Source: Clostridia bacterium
Lineage (GTDB): Bacteria; Bacillota; Clostridia; Oscillospirales; Acutalibacteraceae
Direction: 5' to 3'
DNA length: 32,040 bases
Assembly: GCA_017399065.1 (NCBI GenBank)
Contig: JAFQEL010000035.1
Span: forward strand, 1 to 32,040
This document shows, one piece after another, positions 6,123 to 13,738 of this stretch; the first letter of the stretch is position 1; every line of letters begins with the position of its first letter. Made by a program: the position numbers and the translations under genes. Under the pieces are notes generated by a model. That model saw only the letters and a program-made list of their open reading frames with translations. It was not told the DNA's origin and ran no database searches.

Positions 6123-8009
6123 TTAATCCAGCTGTGCGATTTCGTGATAAAGGTCGGCATATCTGCCGCCCATTGCAAGAAGCTCTTCGTGTGTGCCGCG
6201 CTCGACGATTCTGCCGTTCTCAAGCACCATAATTGCGTTTGCGGTGCGCACGGTTGAAAGTCTGTGGGCAATTACAAACGTCGTTCTGTTCTCCATAATC
6301 GCGTCCATACCCTCGTCTATATGCCGCTCTGTACGGGTATCAACCGAGCTTGTAGCCTCGTCGAGAATAAGAATAGGTGCACGGCTGATTGCCGCACGTG
6401 CAATATTGAGAAGCTGACGCTGGCCTTGCGAAAGGTTGGCACCGTCACCCTCAAGCACCGTATCGTAGCCGTTTTTAAGGTGCATTATAAACGAATGGGC
6501 AGAGGAGATTTTTGCCGCCTCTATAACCTCTTCATCGGTTGCATCAAGCCTGCCGTAGCGGATGTTTTCACGCACTGTGCCCGTAAACAGGTGCGTATCC
6601 TGCAGGACCATGGCAATATTACTGCGAAGAAGCCTACGGTCTATCTGCTCGATCGGCACTCCGTCAACAGTAATTGTACCATCACTTATATCATAAAAAC
6701 GCGAAAGCAGGTTTGTAACGGTTGTTTTTCCTGCACCGGTTGAGCCGACAAAAGCAATCTTCTGACCGGGCTTTGCATAAAGCGAAATATCGTGAAGCAC
6801 CGTGACTTTGGGCACATAGCCGAAACTGACGTTTTTAAGCTTGACGTGGCCTTTGATTTCACTGATATCTGCAAGCTCGCAGGTTTGCTTTTCGGGCTCT
6901 TCATCGAGCACCTCAAACACACGCTCAGCACCTGCAAGGGCAGAGAAAACGGTATTCATCTGCATTGAAATCTCATTTATCGGTCGGTTGAAGCTTCGTG
7001 TATAGTTGAGTGATATGGCAAGGCCACCTATATCAAAGCCTCTGTAAACAACAAGCAGAGCACCTATACAAGCCGTTATACCGTAGCAGACATTACAAAG
7101 CTGATGGGTAACGGGGCCCATAATGCCTGCGTTAAACTGTGCTTTGATCTGCGCTTCACAAAGCTCACTGTTGAGATATTCAAACTCCTCAACGGCAGTA
7201 TCTTCGTGTTCAAAAACCTTGACAACCTTCTGACCCGAAATCATCTCTTCCGCATATCCGTTGAGCATACCGAGTGTTTTCTGCTGACGAACAAAGGCAC
7301 CGCGGCTTGATTTTATAATCCGCTTACTTGCAAGAGTGAGAAGCGGAGTCATAACAATCGTAATACCGCCGAGTATCGGGTTTGTGTAAAGCATCAGCAC
7401 TATAGTGCCGACAATGGTAATTGCACCCGAAACAATCTGAATAAGCGTTGTATTGAGCATTTCGCCGACGGTGTCGATATCGTTTGTAAATCGGCTCATA
7501 ACGTCGCCTGCAGGGTGAGTATCAAAATAACGCACGGGTAAGGTCTGAAGCTTGGAATACAGCTCATTTCGCATTAATTTGAGAGTACGCTGTGAAACGC
7601 TGAGCATAAGTCTCTGCTGAAGCCACTGAGTCAGCACGGCAACAGCATAGACAGCAGCCATAACCGCAACACCCTTTGCAAGACCTGCCAGTCTGTCAGT
7701 TATATCCGGCTTTGCGGCATCGTAATAAAGGAATTCATTCATTATGGGACGAAGCAGATATGATGCCGCAAGAGAAGCTACAGTCTGCACAACAGAGCAA
7801 AAAAGTGCTGTAAACAGTAAAAATCTCTGCTTTGAAAGAAACCTGAGCAGACGCGACACTGTCTTACGCAGATTTTTCGGCTTACCGCCTGCACGCATTG
7901 CGTTTTCTCTTCCGCCTCTGCCTGCAACATCCATCTCTTTGCCGCCTGACTTTGCTGAGGAAGAAGAGGAATAACGCCTGATAAGGCTCTGAGCTCTGAG
8001 TTTATCCAT
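6123..8009 (-). CDS. ABC exporter half-transporter, catalytic-site subunit
   Basis: About 628 residues with fused membrane and ATPase domains (type IV exporter). I chose the ATG at 8009: AAGGAGG lies 9 nt upstream and the ATG overlaps the previous gene's stop by 8 nt, so translation is probably coupled. An ATG at 8018 is the alternative. The first 45 residues are a Ser/Gly-rich cytoplasmic extension. Six transmembrane helices span about 60-350. The ATPase domain has Walker A GSTGAGKTT (422-430), Q-loop Q470, a deviant signature LSQGQ (526-530), Walker B with the catalytic glutamate (D550-E551) and the switch histidine H582. With the upstream gene it forms a heterodimer. Its Walker motifs and the partner's LSGGQ make the active ATP site. 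The substrate is unknown; multidrug or lipid export is typical. Confidence 0.92.
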   Translation of the reverse strand: MDKLRAQSLIRRYSSSSSAKSGGKEMDVAGRGGRENAMRAGGKPKNLRKTVSRLLRFLSKQRFLLFTALFCSVVQTVASLAASYLLRPIMNEFLYYDAAKPDITDRLAGLAKGVAVMAAVYAVAVLTQWLQQRLMLSVSQRTLKLMRNELYSKLQTLPVRYFDTHPAGDVMSRFTNDIDTVGEMLNTTLIQIVSGAITIVGTIVLMLYTNPILGGITIVMTPLLTLASKRIIKSSRGAFVRQQKTLGMLNGYAEEMISGQKVVKVFEHEDTAVEEFEYLNSELCEAQIKAQFNAGIMGPVTHQLCNVCYGITACIGALLVVYRGFDIGGLAISLNYTRSFNRPINEISMQMNTVFSALAGAERVFEVLDEEPEKQTCELADISEIKGHVKLKNVSFGYVPKVTVLHDISLYAKPGQKIAFVGSTGAGKTTVTNLLSRFYDISDGTITVDGVPIEQIDRRLLRSNIAMVLQDTHLFTGTVRENIRYGRLDATDEEVIEAAKISSAHSFIMHLKNGYDTVLEGDGANLSQGQRQLLNIARAAISRAPILILDEATSSVDTRTERHIDEGMDAIMENRTTFVIAHRLSTVRTANAIMVLENGRIVERGTHEELLAMGGRYADLYHEIAQLD

Positions 8010-9741
8010 TGCACTCATCCTCCTTATCCTTCTGCGAATAGTAAATCTCACCGTACTCCTTACAATCGGCAAGAAGCTGTTTATGAGTGCCGAAGCCCAC
8101 TACCCTGCCGCCGTCGAGCACGATTATTTTATCCGCATCAATAACGGAGTTGATACGCTGGGCTATTATAATTTTTGTAACGCCTGTCAGTTCTTCACGG
8201 AATGCTTTACGGATAGAAGCATCAGTTGCAGTATCGACAGCGCTTGTAGAGTCATCGAGAATGATTATCTTCGGGCTCTTTAGCAGTGCACGCGCTATAC
8301 AGAGTCGCTGCTTCTGACCACCCGAAAGGTTGGCACCGCCCCTGCCGAGGAATGTATCGTATCCGTCGGGGAATGAGCGGATAAATCCGTCTGCCTGCGC
8401 TATACGTGCGGCATGGTATATCTCTTCGTCCGTTGCGCTTTCGTTACCCCAACGAAGATTTTCAGCAACAGTGCCGGAGAAAAGTGTATTTTTCTGCAAC
8501 ACTACGGCAACGGCATTACGAATGTTTTTGAGCGAATAATCACGCACATCTGTACCGTCAACAAGTACAGAGCCGTCATCGGCATCATAAAGTCTCGGAA
8601 CAAGCGAAACAAGAGTGGATTTGCCGCTGCCCGTTGAGCCTATAACACCGATAAGCTCACCCGACTCAATTTTAATACTTATGCTGTCGAGCACCTTTTC
8701 TTCGTTGTTTTTGAAATAACGGAAAGAAACATCTCTGAACTCAACACTGCCGCTGTTGACCGTCTTTTCTTTTTCATTTGATTTGTCATCGGCAAGGTCG
8801 ATTTCAGCGTTAAGCACCTCAGAAATACGTCGGTCACTTGCCGCAGCTCTTGTACCTTGAAGTATAATATTCGCAAGAAAATTGAGGGCTGTAAGCACCT
8901 GAGAAAGGTATGTAATAAAGGCTGTAAGCGTGCCAAGCTCCATATCGCCTACCATTATCTGCTTGCCTGCAACCCAGACAACACCGAGTGTTGCGGCATT
9001 TATGGCAAATGCCGACACAGGCTGCATAAACAGCATAACCTTGAGTGCGGATGTGCTCTTTTCAACAAGGTCGGAGTTAACTGCCGCAAACTTCAGCTTT
9101 TCAAACTCTTCACGGACAAACGACTTGATAACACGCTGATTGATTACTGTTTCACCGACGTTATTGTTAAGCGTATCGAGTGCCTTCTGCATCGCAGTAT
9201 ATCTCGGCGAAGCGAGCTTGATAATAGCAAAAATTGTTACCGCCAGCACGGGCATCACGATAAAAATTACAAGTGCGAGCTTAGCGTTAAGCATAAACGA
9301 CATTATGAGCGCACCGACAAGCATTATCGGGCTGCGGAACATACCGCGAAGCAGAGTCTGCGAGAAATTCTGCACCTGAGTGATATCGTTTGTGATACGG
9401 GTAATAAGCGAACCTGTTGTAAATTCATCGATATTATTAAACGAAAACTTCTGTATCTGCCTGAACACATCTGCCCTGACACCTGCACCGAGTCGCACCG
9501 AGCCACGCACGGCAAAGTTGGCACCGAGCACGCCCGTAATCATCATAAACAGTGCAAGCAAAGCCATAAACACACCGTTTTTAATAATATACGGCACGTC
9601 ACCGTTAGCGGCACCGACATCGATAATATTTGCATTTATGTACGGCAATATAAACTCTCCGCACGCCTCAAGCACCATAAAAAACGGGCCGAGCAGAAAG
9701 CTGTACCAGTATTTTTTTGCATAGGGTTTATACTTTTTCAT
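8002..9741 (-). CDS. ABC exporter half-transporter, degenerate-site subunit
   Basis: 579 residues from the ATG at 9741, chosen for the AGGCAGGA ribosome site and the family-typical N-terminus (MKKYKPYAKKYW). Six membrane helices span about 10-320. The ATPase domain has Walker A GSTGSGKST (368-376), Q416 and a perfect LSGGQ (472-476). However, Walker B reads ILDDS, with Asp497 where the catalytic Glu normally is, and the switch residue is Gln528 in place of His. These are the hallmarks of the degenerate half of asymmetric exporters such as TM287/288. It is the first gene of the operon, with its own promoter at 9779-9807, and overlaps the second subunit by 8 nt. Confidence 0.92.
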   Translation of the reverse strand: MKKYKPYAKKYWYSFLLGPFFMVLEACGEFILPYINANIIDVGAANGDVPYIIKNGVFMALLALFMMITGVLGANFAVRGSVRLGAGVRADVFRQIQKFSFNNIDEFTTGSLITRITNDITQVQNFSQTLLRGMFRSPIMLVGALIMSFMLNAKLALVIFIVMPVLAVTIFAIIKLASPRYTAMQKALDTLNNNVGETVINQRVIKSFVREEFEKLKFAAVNSDLVEKSTSALKVMLFMQPVSAFAINAATLGVVWVAGKQIMVGDMELGTLTAFITYLSQVLTALNFLANIILQGTRAAASDRRISEVLNAEIDLADDKSNEKEKTVNSGSVEFRDVSFRYFKNNEEKVLDSISIKIESGELIGVIGSTGSGKSTLVSLVPRLYDADDGSVLVDGTDVRDYSLKNIRNAVAVVLQKNTLFSGTVAENLRWGNESATDEEIYHAARIAQADGFIRSFPDGYDTFLGRGGANLSGGQKQRLCIARALLKSPKIIILDDSTSAVDTATDASIRKAFREELTGVTKIIIAQRINSVIDADKIIVLDGGRVVGFGTHKQLLADCKEYGEIYYSQKDKEDECNG

Positions 9742-9778
9742 TTTTCCTGCCTCTTGATAAAAAATGAATAACATTATG

Positions 9779-9807
9779 ATTTTAGACCTGTCAAAACATT
9801 TTGTCAA
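9779..9807 (-). promoter_or_regulatory. Promoter of the ABC exporter operon
   Basis: Read on the minus strand: TTGACA (9807-9802), 17-nt spacer, TAAAAT (9784-9779), about 38 nt before the start codon. It is divergent from the hydrolase promoter. Confidence 0.7.
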
Positions 9808-9824
9808 GAAACCGATTAATATTA

Positions 9825-9853
9825 TTGAGATAATAAAATAAGTATGATATAAT
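9825..9853 (+). promoter_or_regulatory. Promoter of the hydrolase-phosphoesterase pair
   Basis: TTGAGA (9825-9830), 17-nt spacer, TATAAT (9848-9853), 32 nt before the ATG at 9886. Confidence 0.75.
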
Positions 9854-9885
9854 TACGATAAATAAAGTGTAAAGAAGGAAAGAGT

Positions 9886-10899
9886 ATGAAAGCAGTTATT
9901 ATAATTTTATTAGTTATTTTTGTTTTGCTCTCAGTTGCGGCAGTCTTAGCATATCTTGCCTACAACGCAGTATTCGGTAAGCGTTGCGACGGCGACGAAA
10001 GACTTAAATATTTTTCACACGAAGACTTTGAAGGGCTGAAGGCAGCACCCGTAGAGTTTCAGAATGACAAAGGTGTAACGCTCCGCGGTGCGATTTATGC
10101 AAAAACAGGTCTGCAGATACCTGAAGCATTGATAATTTTTTCACACGGTATGGGCGGCGGTCACCGCAGCTATATGACCGAAATCAACACCTTTGCACAA
10201 AACGGCTTTGCAGTTCTCGCATACGACAACACGGGCACATTCGCTTCCGACGGTGATAAGCTCGGCAGTTTCAGCCAGGGACCAAGCGACCTCTTATCCG
10301 CTATTAAGTTTGCACGCTCACATAAGGCACTGGGCAATATGAAAATACTGCTTGCAGGTCACTCATGGGGCGGCTACTCCGTATGTCAGGCACTCGGCAA
10401 CGAAGAGGTAAAGGTTGACGGTGCGGTTACATTCGGTGCACCTGACAGCGGCTACCAGGTAATAGGTGCGGCTATGGGCGAAAAGCTTGCGTTTTTAATG
10501 CCGGTATTCAAGCTTGCGTTCAGAATATTAGAGGGTGAGCGTGCCATGGTACACTCATCGCAGGCACTTGTAAACGCTGAGCCGACACCTGTTCTCCTTC
10601 TTCACGGCAAGGAAGACCACCTTGTACCACCTGCTGTTTCAGCAGCAGAAAATGCAAAGGATTTGCCGCACGTAAAATCAGTTATTTTCGAGTCGAGATA
10701 CCATAATGTTTACCAGACGATTGACTCTGAAATTTATATGAACGAAACCTTTGCCAAAATCAATGCAACCAAGAAAAACAAAAACGCAAGCGAAGAAGAA
10801 ATCAACGCTTGCTACGATATTGACTACGAGCTTATTACAAGAGAAGACCCGTCAATTATGAATGCGGTTATAATGTTTATGAAAAAATGTATTGAGTGA
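9886..10899 (+). CDS. Membrane-anchored alpha/beta hydrolase
   Basis: 337 residues; GAAGGAAAG precedes the ATG. Residues 1-26 form one transmembrane anchor. The rest is an alpha/beta-hydrolase fold of the serine hydrolase/lysophospholipase type. It shows an oxyanion region SHGMGGGH (86-93), a nucleophile elbow GHSWGGY with Ser160, a probable acid Asp244 (GKEDHLVPP) and a probable His273 (RYHNV). The active site faces whichever side the anchor places it; the sequence does not settle this. The substrate is unknown: an ester, such as a lipid or acylated peptide, is likely. The gene is 10 nt upstream of a YfcE-like phosphoesterase and probably shares its transcript. Confidence 0.88.
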   Translation: MKAVIIILLVIFVLLSVAAVLAYLAYNAVFGKRCDGDERLKYFSHEDFEGLKAAPVEFQNDKGVTLRGAIYAKTGLQIPEALIIFSHGMGGGHRSYMTEINTFAQNGFAVLAYDNTGTFASDGDKLGSFSQGPSDLLSAIKFARSHKALGNMKILLAGHSWGGYSVCQALGNEEVKVDGAVTFGAPDSGYQVIGAAMGEKLAFLMPVFKLAFRILEGERAMVHSSQALVNAEPTPVLLLHGKEDHLVPPAVSAAENAKDLPHVKSVIFESRYHNVYQTIDSEIYMNETFAKINATKKNKNASEEEINACYDIDYELITREDPSIMNAVIMFMKKCIE

Positions 10900-10909
10900 G
10901 GTTAAATAA

Positions 10910-11461
10910 ATGAAGATATTTATAGCGTCCGATATTCACGGCTCGGAGTTTTACTGCCGTAAAATGATTGGTGCATACAAGCGTGAGGAAGCAGACAAAA
11001 TGCTGCTCCTCGGCGATATTCTCTATCACGGACCGAGAAATGATTTACCTGAGGGCTACGCTCCCAAGGCGGTAATTGAACTGCTCAACGCACTCAAGGA
11101 CGAGATACTGTGCGTGCGCGGCAACTGCGACACTGAGGTTGACCAGATGGTGCTGGACTTCCCCGTACTTGCCGATTATGCAGTCATATTTGACGGCAAC
11201 ACAACAGTTTACGCAACACACGGACACGTATATAACGAGAGCAAATTACCTCCGCTCGGCAAGGGTGACATACTGCTTCACGGTCATACACACGTACCTG
11301 CGTGTAACGAGCACGAAACATACACATATATCAACCCTGGCTCGGTTTCAATACCCAAAGAAAACAGCCACCACGGATATATGATACTCGAAAACGGCGT
11401 GTTCACATGGAAAACTCTTGAGGGTGATGTTGTGAAGGCTTATTCAATTCGTAATTATTAA
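10910..11461 (+). CDS. yfcE: YfcE/MJ0936-type metallophosphoesterase
   Basis: 183 residues, the usual size of the family. All five metal-binding blocks of calcineurin-like phosphoesterases are present in order: DIHG (8-11), GDILYHGP, GNCD, THGH and HGHTH. These coordinate two metal ions, usually Mn, and cleave phosphodiester bonds in the cytoplasm; the natural substrate in most species is not known. GAGG lies about 9 nt before the ATG. The gene follows the alpha/beta hydrolase by 10 nt. No terminator was found immediately after it; a repeat-rich stretch begins within a few bases. Confidence 0.9.
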   Translation: MKIFIASDIHGSEFYCRKMIGAYKREEADKMLLLGDILYHGPRNDLPEGYAPKAVIELLNALKDEILCVRGNCDTEVDQMVLDFPVLADYAVIFDGNTTVYATHGHVYNESKLPPLGKGDILLHGHTHVPACNEHETYTYINPGSVSIPKENSHHGYMILENGVFTWKTLEGDVVKAYSIRNY

Positions 11462-11521
11462 GATTCTTCACTTCGTTCAGGATGACACCATTTTTATATC
11501 GCTGTAAATTTGTTTATCAAA
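11459..11521. repeat. Composite repeat, inverted copy at 31849-31911
   Basis: Begins TAAGATTCTTC, includes TTCAGGATGAC, and ends ATCGCTGTA-ATTTGTTT-TCAAAAG. The same order of elements occurs on the opposite strand at 31849-31911 with about ten differences, so this is one unit of about 62 bp, not only a short hairpin. Confidence 0.6.
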
Positions 11522-11780
11522 AGCTCCCTTTGAAGGGAGCTGTCACGAAGTGACTGAGGGTTGCTGTTGCTAATACATTAACATACTATTTGCAATCCTC
11601 CGTCACGGCATACGCCGTGCCATATCCTTCAGAAACATAGTCGCATTGCCTTCCTTGGAGCGTCGGCACTGCTCCTTGTTTCTCCCCCTCAACACCTCAC
11701 TGTATCCGCCACAGGCGGCGTTTCGGTGCTTCGCCCTTTCAAAAGGAGGTTTTGTCAGCTTTCACATCTGTGATGTATAA
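11522..11780. repeat. Non-coding block of hairpins and degenerate repeats
   Basis: No gene is visible in 11462-11791. The block holds a 9-bp hairpin (AGCTCCCTT, 11522-11541), a 5-bp hairpin (GTCAC/GTGAC, 11542-11554), and a repeat TGCAATCCTCCGTCACGGC at 11591-11620 that recurs inverted at 31731-31760. Low-complexity remains of similar units run to about 11770. Confidence 0.55.
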
Positions 11781-11791
11781 AAGTTTAATAT

Positions 11792-11989
11792 CTATTTTTC
11801 ATCCCATATATTTATTACCAACACAGCACAAAACACAGATAATACCGATAACACACCGCCGCATAAGATACAAGCTATCTTGACGACGGTGTTTTCATTA
11901 ATACCGCCGAATATGCTTAAAGCTGAACCGCCAAGCATAAAAGCAACGCTGAGAATCACAATAAAAACAAACAACTTTTCTTTATCCAT
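11792..11989 (-). CDS. Small two-helix membrane protein
   Basis: 65 residues from the ATG at 11989, chosen because GGAGGTG lies 6-8 nt upstream; a GTG at 11998 lies inside that site. Two hydrophobic segments, about residues 7-30 and 38-60, are joined by a short turn, with a charged N-terminus (MDKEKLF). I do not recognise the family. It is divergent from an Xre regulator, and its promoter -35 box lies in a 24-bp palindrome, so it is probably controlled by that regulator. Such pairs may be small regulatory modules or toxin-like membrane peptides with a repressor; nothing in the sequence proves either. Confidence 0.7.
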   Translation of the reverse strand: MDKEKLFVFIVILSVAFMLGGSALSIFGGINENTVVKIACILCGGVLSVLSVFCAVLVINIWDEK

Positions 11990-12016
11990 AAAACACACCT
12001 CCGAAATTTTTACTCA

Positions 12017-12045
12017 ATTATAAAACATTTTTAAAAATTACGCAA
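12017..12045 (-). promoter_or_regulatory. Promoter of the small membrane protein
   Basis: Read on the minus strand: TTGCGT (12045-12040), 17-nt spacer, TATAAT (12022-12017). The -35 box overlaps the palindrome at 12041-12064. Confidence 0.55.
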
Positions 12046-12064
12046 GTGCGTATACGCATTTGCG
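12041..12064. promoter_or_regulatory. 24-bp operator-like palindrome
   Basis: CGCAAGTGCGTA followed by TACGCATTTGCG is self-complementary except for one symmetric pair (G against T). Its central GCGTATACGC is perfect. It sits between divergent genes and covers the -35 box of the membrane-protein promoter, so it is probably the binding site of the adjacent Xre protein. Confidence 0.65.
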
Positions 12065-12100
12065 AATATTTTTTTAAAATATTCTTGAGGTGAAGATAAA

Positions 12101-12343
12101 ATGGCTGTCAAGGATATGGTTGCAAAAAGATTTCGGGATATATGTAAAGAGCGAAATATCAAGACTAACGAGCTTGCAAATCTGTCAGGCGTTACGCCGT
12201 CTACTGTTTACAGTATGATGGATGAAAGACGAAGAGATGTATCGATAGTAGTTATAAAAAAGCTCTGCGACGGGCTCGATATAACGCTCGGTGAGTTTTT
12301 CGGTACAGAAGAATTTAACAACCTTGAACAAGAGATAAAATGA
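12101..12343 (+). CDS. Xre-family HTH regulator
   Basis: 80 residues with GAGGTG 8 nt upstream. The Cro/CI-type helix-turn-helix covers about 9-66: RFRDICKERNIKTNELANLSG, then a recognition helix containing TPSTVYSMMDERRRDVS, then the supporting helices. There is no effector domain, so it is a simple DNA-binding repressor or activator. A 24-bp palindrome lies 37 nt upstream and is its likely operator. It is divergent from a small membrane protein, with which it may form a regulatory pair. Confidence 0.85.
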   Translation: MAVKDMVAKRFRDICKERNIKTNELANLSGVTPSTVYSMMDERRRDVSIVVIKKLCDGLDITLGEFFGTEEFNNLEQEIK

Positions 12344-12344
12344 A

Positions 12345-12379
12345 AAGAAGTCGTATTGTTTATCGCAATACGACTTCTT
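12345..12379. terminator. Bidirectional terminator
   Basis: AAGAAGTCGTATTG (12345-12358) pairs perfectly with CAATACGACTTCTT (12366-12379) across a 7-nt loop. It separates the plus-strand Xre gene from the minus-strand anti-sigma gene; the tails are T-rich on both strands, but neither is a pure T-run. Confidence 0.8.
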
Positions 12380-12384
12380 CGCTT

Positions 12385-13161
12385 TTAACCTAACGCATTG
12401 ATTAATTCTTCAGCCTTTGCGGAATCTGCCTTTGATGAATCAAGTTTGATTTCAAACATAACCTTTGTGCCTTCATATTTGTCGCTGAAATCTATACTGC
12501 CATCACCATTCATTATGAACTCATCAGCACTCGGGGCAATACCTTCAAAGCCAGCGATATAAATTTTCTTATCGGCAAAAGCCTCAAATCCGCTAAACTC
12601 CCAAAGATAATAAAGAACATTGTTGCGAATTGTCTTATGAACTGAAGCTCCGTCAAGTTTTAGACCGTTTACACGCCAAGGCTCATAGCCTTCAAAAAGC
12701 GGTACAAAGGTAATACTGTCATCGAAAGTTATTTCGCTTGAATCTGCTTTACGGGTTGTAATTACCACATATCTCTTTTCTGCTTCAACGGCGTTATTAC
12801 CTAAGTATTCAAGCTCTTTACCTGCGGCAATGCCCTCAAGACTGAATACATATCCGCTATTTTCAACAGTCTGATTTATATTCTCTTCAGTCTGATTATC
12901 AAAAGCACTTTGAGCTTCTTCCTGCTTAAAATATGCCGCCAACTGTGACGGAGTAAGCAAACCCGAAAGTGCAAGCGCGCTGACAGCAAACAATGATATA
13001 ACAGCGGCAACAATTGCAATTCTGATCGGTTTTTTCATATTTATATTTCTTCCTTTCTTTTTACGCTGAGTTTGCAATAACATATTTACCGTTTCATTTT
13101 CAAAATCACTGCTGAACTCAACACTATTCATTTGCTCTTGATATCTCTTATTTACAGCCAT
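12385..13161 (-). CDS. Putative transmembrane anti-sigma factor
   Basis: 258 residues; GGAGGGAG lies just before the ATG, which overlaps the sigma gene's end by 10 nt. Residues 1-43 are a charged cytoplasmic part, residues about 45-66 one transmembrane helix, and the remaining 190 residues an extracellular beta-rich domain. The arrangement and the overlap with an ECF sigma gene are typical of anti-sigma factors that hold the sigma factor at the membrane until a signal arrives. There is no zinc-binding HxxxCxxC motif, so it is not of the ZAS type. The extracellular domain was not recognised, and the signal is unknown. Confidence 0.75.
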   Translation of the reverse strand: MAVNKRYQEQMNSVEFSSDFENETVNMLLQTQRKKKGRNINMKKPIRIAIVAAVISLFAVSALALSGLLTPSQLAAYFKQEEAQSAFDNQTEENINQTVENSGYVFSLEGIAAGKELEYLGNNAVEAEKRYVVITTRKADSSEITFDDSITFVPLFEGYEPWRVNGLKLDGASVHKTIRNNVLYYLWEFSGFEAFADKKIYIAGFEGIAPSADEFIMNGDGSIDFSDKYEGTKVMFEIKLDSSKADSAKAEELINALG

Positions 13162-13640
13162 AAATCTCCCTCCTCTTCCAACTCTTTTTTCAATATTTTT
13201 CGTGCCCTTGCAAGCCGCGTGCCTACTGTAGCAGAAGGAATCCTGAGAATAGATGAAATCTCCTTTATCGAATATCCTTCATAATAATACAGATGTATAA
13301 CTGTGCGGTATTGCACAGGTAAAGCAAGAACAGATTCCAAAAGCAAAGAGTCTGAACTGCCGATGTAAATCAACTCACTTTCACCAAGCAAATCAGTTTT
13401 TTCAGCTTTTTTAAGCATATTAAGCGATATGTTCACAGTAACTCGTAACAACCAGGCTTTTTCGTGTTCAGCATCGTTAAAACGCGGCTGTTTGGTTATC
13501 AGCTTTATAAATACTTCCTGCACTGCATCTTCGGCACTCGGCACTGATTTTAAAATTGCATATGAAGCTGAAAGAAGTCTTTTACTGTGTGTTCGAACGA
13601 TTTTTTCAATATATTCATCGGTACCAAATGAACTGTTCAT
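13152..13640 (-). CDS. ECF-type RNA polymerase sigma factor
   Basis: 162 residues from the ATG at 13640, which has AAAGGAGG nearby; an upstream start at 13700 would run through the terminator of the mannosidase gene. Region 2 (about residues 25-85) includes SAEDAVQEVFIKL and the KAWLLRVTVNISLNML stretch. Region 4 (about 105-155) includes YYYEGYSIKEISSILRIPSATVGTRL, the -35-binding helix-turn-helix. There is no region 3, as expected for the ECF group. It is co-transcribed with the overlapping anti-sigma gene. Such pairs usually respond to envelope stress or antimicrobial peptides and often drive their own promoter. I could not identify a clear promoter upstream. Confidence 0.92.
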   Translation of the reverse strand: MNSSFGTDEYIEKIVRTHSKRLLSASYAILKSVPSAEDAVQEVFIKLITKQPRFNDAEHEKAWLLRVTVNISLNMLKKAEKTDLLGESELIYIGSSDSLLLESVLALPVQYRTVIHLYYYEGYSIKEISSILRIPSATVGTRLARARKILKKELEEEGDLWL

Positions 13641-13704
13641 CACTTTCCTCCTTTCACCTAATACACAATTCTGAACGCTATTATTTTTCAAGCGACACAA
13701 AAAA

Positions 13705-13730
13705 ATGCTGTATCAATCACGATACAGCAT
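13705..13730 (-). terminator. Terminator of the alpha-mannosidase gene
   Basis: ATGCTGTATC (13705-13714) and its exact inverse (13721-13730), with a 6-nt loop. On the minus strand it is followed by a run of six U. It separates the mannosidase gene from the sigma-factor gene downstream. Confidence 0.82.
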
Positions 13731-13738
13731 CTTTCATT

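Noticed and set aside
8857-9771. 304-codon open frame on the plus strand
   Set aside because: It is antisense to the ABC exporter gene, which has complete family motifs; the protein is Cys/His/Lys-rich and without a recognisable domain or ribosome site.
13640-13700. Longer N-terminus for the sigma factor
   Set aside because: The extension would run to the edge of the terminator at 13705-13730 and lacks a ribosome site, unlike the ATG at 13640.
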